From an uncultured Anaerolineae bacterium (GTDB lineage: Bacteria > Chloroflexota > Anaerolineae > Anaerolineales > Villigracilaceae), in NCBI GenBank assembly GCA_903882765.1, contig CAIRYE010000163.1, forward strand, positions 1-11,602: a stretch of 11,602 nt of DNA. Direction: 5' to 3'. The number at the start of each line of letters is the position of its first letter. Positions within the stretch are counted from its first letter, which is position 1. The notes beneath the pieces are model-generated. The model searched no databases. It was given only the letters and a program-made list of their open reading frames with translations, and was not told the origin of the DNA. Of this stretch, positions 7,987-11,602 are shown in pieces. A program made the translations under genes and the position numbers.

Positions 7987-8006
7987 TTTAGCGATAAGGA
8001 AGATCT

Positions 8007-8369
8007 ATGGACGATAAAATTACCATCATCGAAGGCCCAACCCCCGTTTTTGAACCAGTTCAGGATGGATGGGCATTGGGTTTAAATGAAACCAATAGTT
8101 TCTCTATTACCGCGCTTACCCGCCTACGTACCTTTAATGGGCCAGCCTTGGTGGAACGTTGTTATAAACGGTGGAAACAACAACAACCGATCATCCTTCA
8201 TTACAAGGATGAGCTCGGGCTGGAAGCGACCGCGCCAATTTTAGCTGCCCGCTCGGTGGAAACAGATGACGGGCAAGTGTTGCTATTATGGCTGCATATT
8301 GAGCGCGACGAAGCGGACATGGAAGACGAGATCGATGAAGATGACGAAGAAGGGTTTGACCTTTTCTAG
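8007..8369 (+). CDS. Small protein of unknown function with acidic C-terminal tail
   Basis: I do not recognise this 120-residue protein. It has no signal peptide, membrane segment or known catalytic motif. Residues 1-98 look like a compact soluble alpha/beta domain, with segments such as ALTRLRTFNGPALVERCYKRW and a hydrophobic strand VLLLWLHI at 91-98. From residue 99 to 118 there is a very acidic tail with 14 Asp/Glu in 20 residues, ending in GFDLF. The start is supported by AAGGA six bases upstream and an extended -10 promoter. It is probably real: it has a promoter, a good ribosome site, a normal amino-acid mix and gatB only 57 bases downstream in the same direction. The acidic tail could serve binding to a basic partner such as a ribosomal or nucleic-acid-binding protein, but that is speculation. 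It may be a lineage-restricted conserved hypothetical protein. Confidence 0.8.
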   Translation: MDDKITIIEGPTPVFEPVQDGWALGLNETNSFSITALTRLRTFNGPALVERCYKRWKQQQPIILHYKDELGLEATAPILAARSVETDDGQVLLLWLHIERDEADMEDEIDEDDEEGFDLF

Positions 8370-8426
8370 CATCTATTCATAATTCACGCCACAAAATAAA
8401 AAACAAAGGGCTCCTCGAAAAAGAAT

Positions 8427-9881
8427 ATGCAATTTGAACCAGTGATCGGTTTAGAGATCCACGTTGAGATGCTGACATCATCCAAGATGTTCTGTTCGTG
8501 CGCGGTGGTAGACCTACCCTCCGCCGAACCAAACTCAGCGGTTTGCCCTATTTGCGCTGGCCATCCCGGCACTCTCCCCGTTCCAAATATCAAGGCAATT
8601 GAATATGGCTATAAAGTTGCCGCTGCCCTTGGCTGCACCTTGGCAACCACTAGCGTTTTTTCACGAAAAAATTACTTCTACCCCGATCTACCCAAGGGTT
8701 ACCAAATTACCCAATACGATGAACCGATCGCCTCGAATGGCAAGATCACTCTCTATACCTCTCAAGGGTATCGAGATATCCGCATTCGCCGCGTTCATTT
8801 AGAAGAAGATACCGGAAAACTCACTCACGCCACCTCGGCAAATGAAACGTATTCGCTGGTGGATCTAAACCGCGCTGGCGTTCCGTTGCTCGAGATCGTA
8901 ACTGAACCCGATTTCCACTCCGCAGAAGAAGTGAGAGTTTACGCCGAATATTTGCGGGCTTTGGTTCGCTATCTGGGTGTGAATAGCGGCGACCTTGAAA
9001 AAGGGGTTATGCGAATTGAGCCAAACATTTCTGTTCGCCCGGTTGGCCAGGAAGAACTAGGCACCAAGGTTGAGATCAAAAACCTGAACTCTTTCCGTAT
9101 TCTGGAACGCGGTGTAGATTTTGAGATAAAGCGACACATCGCTTTGATCGAAAGCGGTGGAAAAGTGAAACAAGAAACTGTTGGCTGGGACGAAGCAAAA
9201 CAAGAAACCTACAGTCAACGATCTAAGGAAGACGCTCACGATTACCGCTATTTCCCTGAACCCGATATCCCTCCGATCACGGTTGACCGAGAATGGCTGA
9301 ATGGTTTGTACAGCTCATTGCCCGAAACCCCCTGGGAAAAAGCCAAACGTTTTGTAGAACAATACCAATTACAGCAGCAAGAAGCTTGGCAATTAGCTGG
9401 CGATATTGATACCTGTACTTTTTTTGAAGCTGTCGTGAAAGAAAATCCCGCGGTATCCATTCGAACTGTCTTTTCCTGGGTTACGGGGGAACTTATGGCC
9501 TTGTTATCCTCCCGTAACGCATCCATCCTAAACTCTCCGATCACCGCAAAGGGGCTCGCGGATCTGCTCGGCACTATCCTCGATGGAACGATCAACCATC
9601 AAACCGCGAAAACACTTCTCGTTGATATGTTTGATAGCGGTAAAACCGCCAAGGACATTATTCTGGCTAAGAATTTGGGCCAGGTATCTGATTCAACCTT
9701 GATCAATGATCTGATCGCCACTGTTCTTCAAGAAAACGAGCCGGAAGTACAGAGTTATCAAGACGGGAAGGTCACCGTTATCAATTTCTTGTTTGGCCAA
9801 GTAATGAAAAAAGCGCAAGGAAAAGCAAATCCACTAGTAGTGCGAACTGAATTAGAGAGGCAGTTAAACCATGGCAAATAA
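8427..9881 (+). CDS. gatB: Aspartyl/glutamyl-tRNA amidotransferase subunit B (GatB)
   Basis: GatB is the tRNA-binding kinase subunit of GatCAB. It phosphorylates and amidates misacylated Glu-tRNA(Gln) or Asp-tRNA(Asn) using ammonia delivered from GatA. The N-terminus has VIGLEIHVE at 6-14. A CxC/CxxC pair typical of zinc-bearing GatB is C23, C25, C40 and C43. FSRKNYFYPDLPKGYQITQYD follows at about 78-98, HLEEDTGK at 124-131 and VDLNRAGVPLLEIVTEPD at 145-162. MRIEPNISVR starts at about 195, and EIKNLNSF begins near 216. The last 150 or so residues are the YqeY-like tRNA-binding tail, including DGKVTVINFLFGQVMKK. At 484 residues it is full length. The ATG is the family-standard start, although its Shine-Dalgarno is weak. 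gatA and gatC are not nearby. The 3' end overlaps pepD by 11 bases. Confidence 0.97.
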   Translation: MQFEPVIGLEIHVEMLTSSKMFCSCAVVDLPSAEPNSAVCPICAGHPGTLPVPNIKAIEYGYKVAAALGCTLATTSVFSRKNYFYPDLPKGYQITQYDEPIASNGKITLYTSQGYRDIRIRRVHLEEDTGKLTHATSANETYSLVDLNRAGVPLLEIVTEPDFHSAEEVRVYAEYLRALVRYLGVNSGDLEKGVMRIEPNISVRPVGQEELGTKVEIKNLNSFRILERGVDFEIKRHIALIESGGKVKQETVGWDEAKQETYSQRSKEDAHDYRYFPEPDIPPITVDREWLNGLYSSLPETPWEKAKRFVEQYQLQQQEAWQLAGDIDTCTFFEAVVKENPAVSIRTVFSWVTGELMALLSSRNASILNSPITAKGLADLLGTILDGTINHQTAKTLLVDMFDSGKTAKDIILAKNLGQVSDSTLINDLIATVLQENEPEVQSYQDGKVTVINFLFGQVMKKAQGKANPLVVRTELERQLNHGK

Positions 9882-11304
9882 AACCCCTATCATTCTTGAT
9901 TTCTTTAAGCAACTTTCCGCCTTCCCACGTTGTAGCGGGAATGAAGCGGCGGTGTGCTCTTGGTTGCAGACGATCAGCTCGGAATCTGGTTTCGCCTCCA
10001 AAGTCGATGAAGCAGGCAACATCGTTATTCTTGTGCCTGGAACAAAAGGTTACGAGGACCATGCTGCGGTAGTTTTACAAGGCCATATGGATATGGTTTG
10101 TGAAAAAATTCCGGAATCGAGCCATGATTTTTCTAAAGACCCGATACAGAATATTGTGGATGGTGATTGGATGCGAGCGGATAACACCACGCTTGGGTCT
10201 GATAATGGCATTGCAATCGCGTTAGCCTTAGCGGTAGCCAATGATCATACTATCGCCCACCCTCCGCTTGAATTCCTGTTCACGGTAAAGGAAGAAGTGG
10301 GGCTGAGCGGTGTTAATTTCCTCAAACCCGGTTTCATCACCGGCAATACCCTGATCAACCTTGATTCGGAAGACGAAGGGACCTTTGTTGTTGGCTGCGC
10401 CGGCGGCGAAACTACTCATCTCACGTTACCGATCCGATTTCAGAAAACATCTCTCACGTCAGCACTCAAGATCATTGTCAGTGGCTGCCGAGGCGGTCAT
10501 TCGGGTGTGGATATTCACAAGAATTTTGCCAACGCCAACAAGCTGCTCGCCCGAACATTGAACGAATTGAGCCAACTAGGACCTGTGGAGATCCGATCCA
10601 TCAGCGGCGGAACGGCGCACAACGCTATTTCCCGAGGGGCTGAAGCTGTAATTCTCCTTCCAGAAGGAAAAGTTGAATCTTCAAAATTGATCATCAAGAA
10701 CCTTGAATCAGTTTTTCAGGAAGAGTACAAGGGAGTTGAGTCAAGCATCCGGGTTAGCGTTGAGGTCATTAAAGTCCCACACGATTCGCTCTCCGTTGAG
10801 CTCTCCGAAAAGGTCATTTCCGTTCTAAACGCATTGCCTCACGGCGTAACCAATATGTCTGTTTCTATTCCAGGTTTTGTTGAAACATCCAACAATCTTG
10901 CTAGCATCGAACTCAAACCAACTCAGCTCAAGATCATCACCAGTCAGCGCAGCACATCCATGTCGAAATTACGTGAGATCTCAAGCCGCGTGCATTCTGT
11001 AGCCCGCTTAGCTGGCTGCGCTATTAGCACAGAAACATCGTACCCAGCCTGGCAGCCTAATATGAATTCGAAGGTGTTGGTTACTTGCAAAAATAGTTTT
11101 AACACCTTATTTGGACATAATCCCGAAATTCAAATGATCCATGCTGGCTTGGAATGCAGTTCTATTGGGGATATTTATCGTGGAATTGATATGATCTCCA
11201 TTGGTGTGACGATCGAGAACCCGCATTCTCCAACAGAGCGAATGTATATCCCATCCATCGAGAAGATCTGGGATCTGCTGGTGGAAACGCTAAAAAATCT
11301 ATAA
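9871..11304 (+). CDS. pepD: Aminoacyl-histidine dipeptidase, PepD-type (M20 family)
   Basis: This is a zinc dipeptidase of the PepD/carnosinase-like branch of family M20, expected to act in the cytoplasm on Xaa-His and other dipeptides. Metal-site motifs are in order: GHMDMV with H72 and D74, LGSDNGIAIALAL with the bridging D111, KEEVGLSG with E141 and E142, NLDSEDEG with D165, and the C-terminal ENPHSPTERM with H452. The lid/dimerisation domain between them includes SGCRGGHSGVDIHKNFANAN at about 204-223 and AHNAISRGAEA. At 477 residues it matches the family (about 485). There is no signal peptide. The ATG lies 11 bases before the end of gatB, with GAGAGG ten bases upstream. Exact substrate is not shown by the sequence; some PepD relatives have broader dipeptidase activity. 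It is probably cotranscribed with gatB. Confidence 0.95.
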   Translation: MANKTPIILDFFKQLSAFPRCSGNEAAVCSWLQTISSESGFASKVDEAGNIVILVPGTKGYEDHAAVVLQGHMDMVCEKIPESSHDFSKDPIQNIVDGDWMRADNTTLGSDNGIAIALALAVANDHTIAHPPLEFLFTVKEEVGLSGVNFLKPGFITGNTLINLDSEDEGTFVVGCAGGETTHLTLPIRFQKTSLTSALKIIVSGCRGGHSGVDIHKNFANANKLLARTLNELSQLGPVEIRSISGGTAHNAISRGAEAVILLPEGKVESSKLIIKNLESVFQEEYKGVESSIRVSVEVIKVPHDSLSVELSEKVISVLNALPHGVTNMSVSIPGFVETSNNLASIELKPTQLKIITSQRSTSMSKLREISSRVHSVARLAGCAISTETSYPAWQPNMNSKVLVTCKNSFNTLFGHNPEIQMIHAGLECSSIGDIYRGIDMISIGVTIENPHSPTERMYIPSIEKIWDLLVETLKNL

Positions 11305-11342
11305 CCCGAGATTAACCCTCAAAAGCCATCACTAAATCTTAA

Positions 11343-11397
11343 AAAAACAGGAACCCTCATACTCGATGCGGTTGCATTAATGAGGGTTCCTGTTTTT
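11343..11397. terminator. Bidirectional intrinsic terminator between pepD and the convergent gene
   Basis: A perfect 18-base inverted repeat has arms at 11343-11360 and 11380-11397. The plus strand starts AAAAACAGGAACCCTCAT and ends ATGAGGGTTCCTGTTTTT. Inside the 19-base loop a further 4-base stem, ATGC/GCAT, closes a GGTT tetraloop. The T tract on the plus strand serves pepD and the A tract becomes a U tract for the minus-strand gene, whose stop is at 11417-11419. Confidence 0.9.
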
Positions 11398-11416
11398 ATG
11401 TCAATGGCTTATGCCC

Positions 11417-11602
11417 TTAAGATCGCTCGATCCCAGGAATCGCTACAAGTGCCGGCTCTATCTGAACTTGCATTACGTTGTTCATCAGCGAGAATAAGAC
11501 ATACTGAGAAACCAAACCAATTAGGTCAACCAAATCTTCAGAACGAATCGCCACACTGTGCTTTTGCCATCCTTCCGTTTCGATGGTTCGCGATTCAACC
11601 AT
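11417..11602 (-). CDS. Hypothetical protein, possibly only a C-terminal part
   Basis: A minus-strand frame of 61 codons ends in TAA at 11417. An ATG lies at the very last bases of the window, but I cannot tell whether it is the real start or an internal methionine, since upstream sequence is missing. The visible protein begins MVESRTIETEGWQKHSVAI and ends EPALVAIPGIERS. It has a moderately hydrophobic central stretch, LVDLIGLVSQYVLFSLMNNV, which is more like an amphipathic or buried helix than a clear membrane span. I do not recognise it. The bidirectional terminator just beyond its stop supports a real convergent gene. Confidence 0.55.
   Translation of the reverse strand: MVESRTIETEGWQKHSVAIRSEDLVDLIGLVSQYVLFSLMNNVMQVQIEPALVAIPGIERS

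Noticed and set aside
7815..8006. Possible small gene, riboswitch or structured RNA in the divergent intergenic region
   Set aside because: The region is short and AT-rich, with no stable long stem, no conserved riboswitch core and no convincing ribosome site apart from the one at 8007.
9248..9595. 115-codon minus-strand frame within gatB
   Set aside because: It is a shadow of the highly conserved gatB coding sequence.
1..11602. Defence island, mobile element, CRISPR array or novel multi-gene system
   Set aside because: No transposase, integrase, nuclease cassette, spaced repeats or terminal inverted repeats were seen. All genes of substantial length but one fall in housekeeping families.

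Overview
The window is a stretch of ordinary bacterial chromosome of moderate GC content. It most likely comes from a member of the Chloroflexota, perhaps Anaerolineae-like, but this is inference. It rests on the unfused nuoC and nuoD genes, a Thermus-like cysteine pattern in NuoG, the mixed gene neighbourhood and the general feel of the proteins. No marker gene such as rRNA is present to settle it.

Bases 1-7814, minus strand: the first eight genes of a respiratory complex I operon in canonical order, nuoA-B-C-D-E-F-G-H. nuoH runs off the left edge, and nuoI-N presumably follow outside the window. Together they cover the NADH-oxidising module (NuoE, F, G), the quinone-connecting arm (NuoB, C, D) and the start of the membrane arm (NuoA, H). 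Every flavin, iron-sulfur and quinone-site residue checked is in place, so the complex should be functional. All seven junctions are 1-nt gaps or short overlaps, and most starts have a readable Shine-Dalgarno sequence.

Bases 7815-8006: a divergent intergenic region. It holds two candidate sigma70-like promoters reading toward nuoA and one extended -10 promoter reading toward the right-hand genes.

Bases 8007-11304, plus strand: a small unrecognised protein of 120 residues with a strongly acidic tail, then gatB (subunit B of the Asp/Glu-tRNA amidotransferase), then a pepD-like M20 dipeptidase overlapping gatB by 11 bases. gatA and gatC are not in the window.

Bases 11305-11602: a strong hairpin with an A tract on one side and a T tract on the other. 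It probably ends transcription both from pepD and from a convergent minus-strand gene whose last 61 codons or so lie at the right edge.

I saw no mobile element, tRNA, rRNA, CRISPR array, phage gene or defence-like cassette. I do not think the window contains an undescribed multi-gene system. The one real unknown with some promise is the acidic 120-residue protein.
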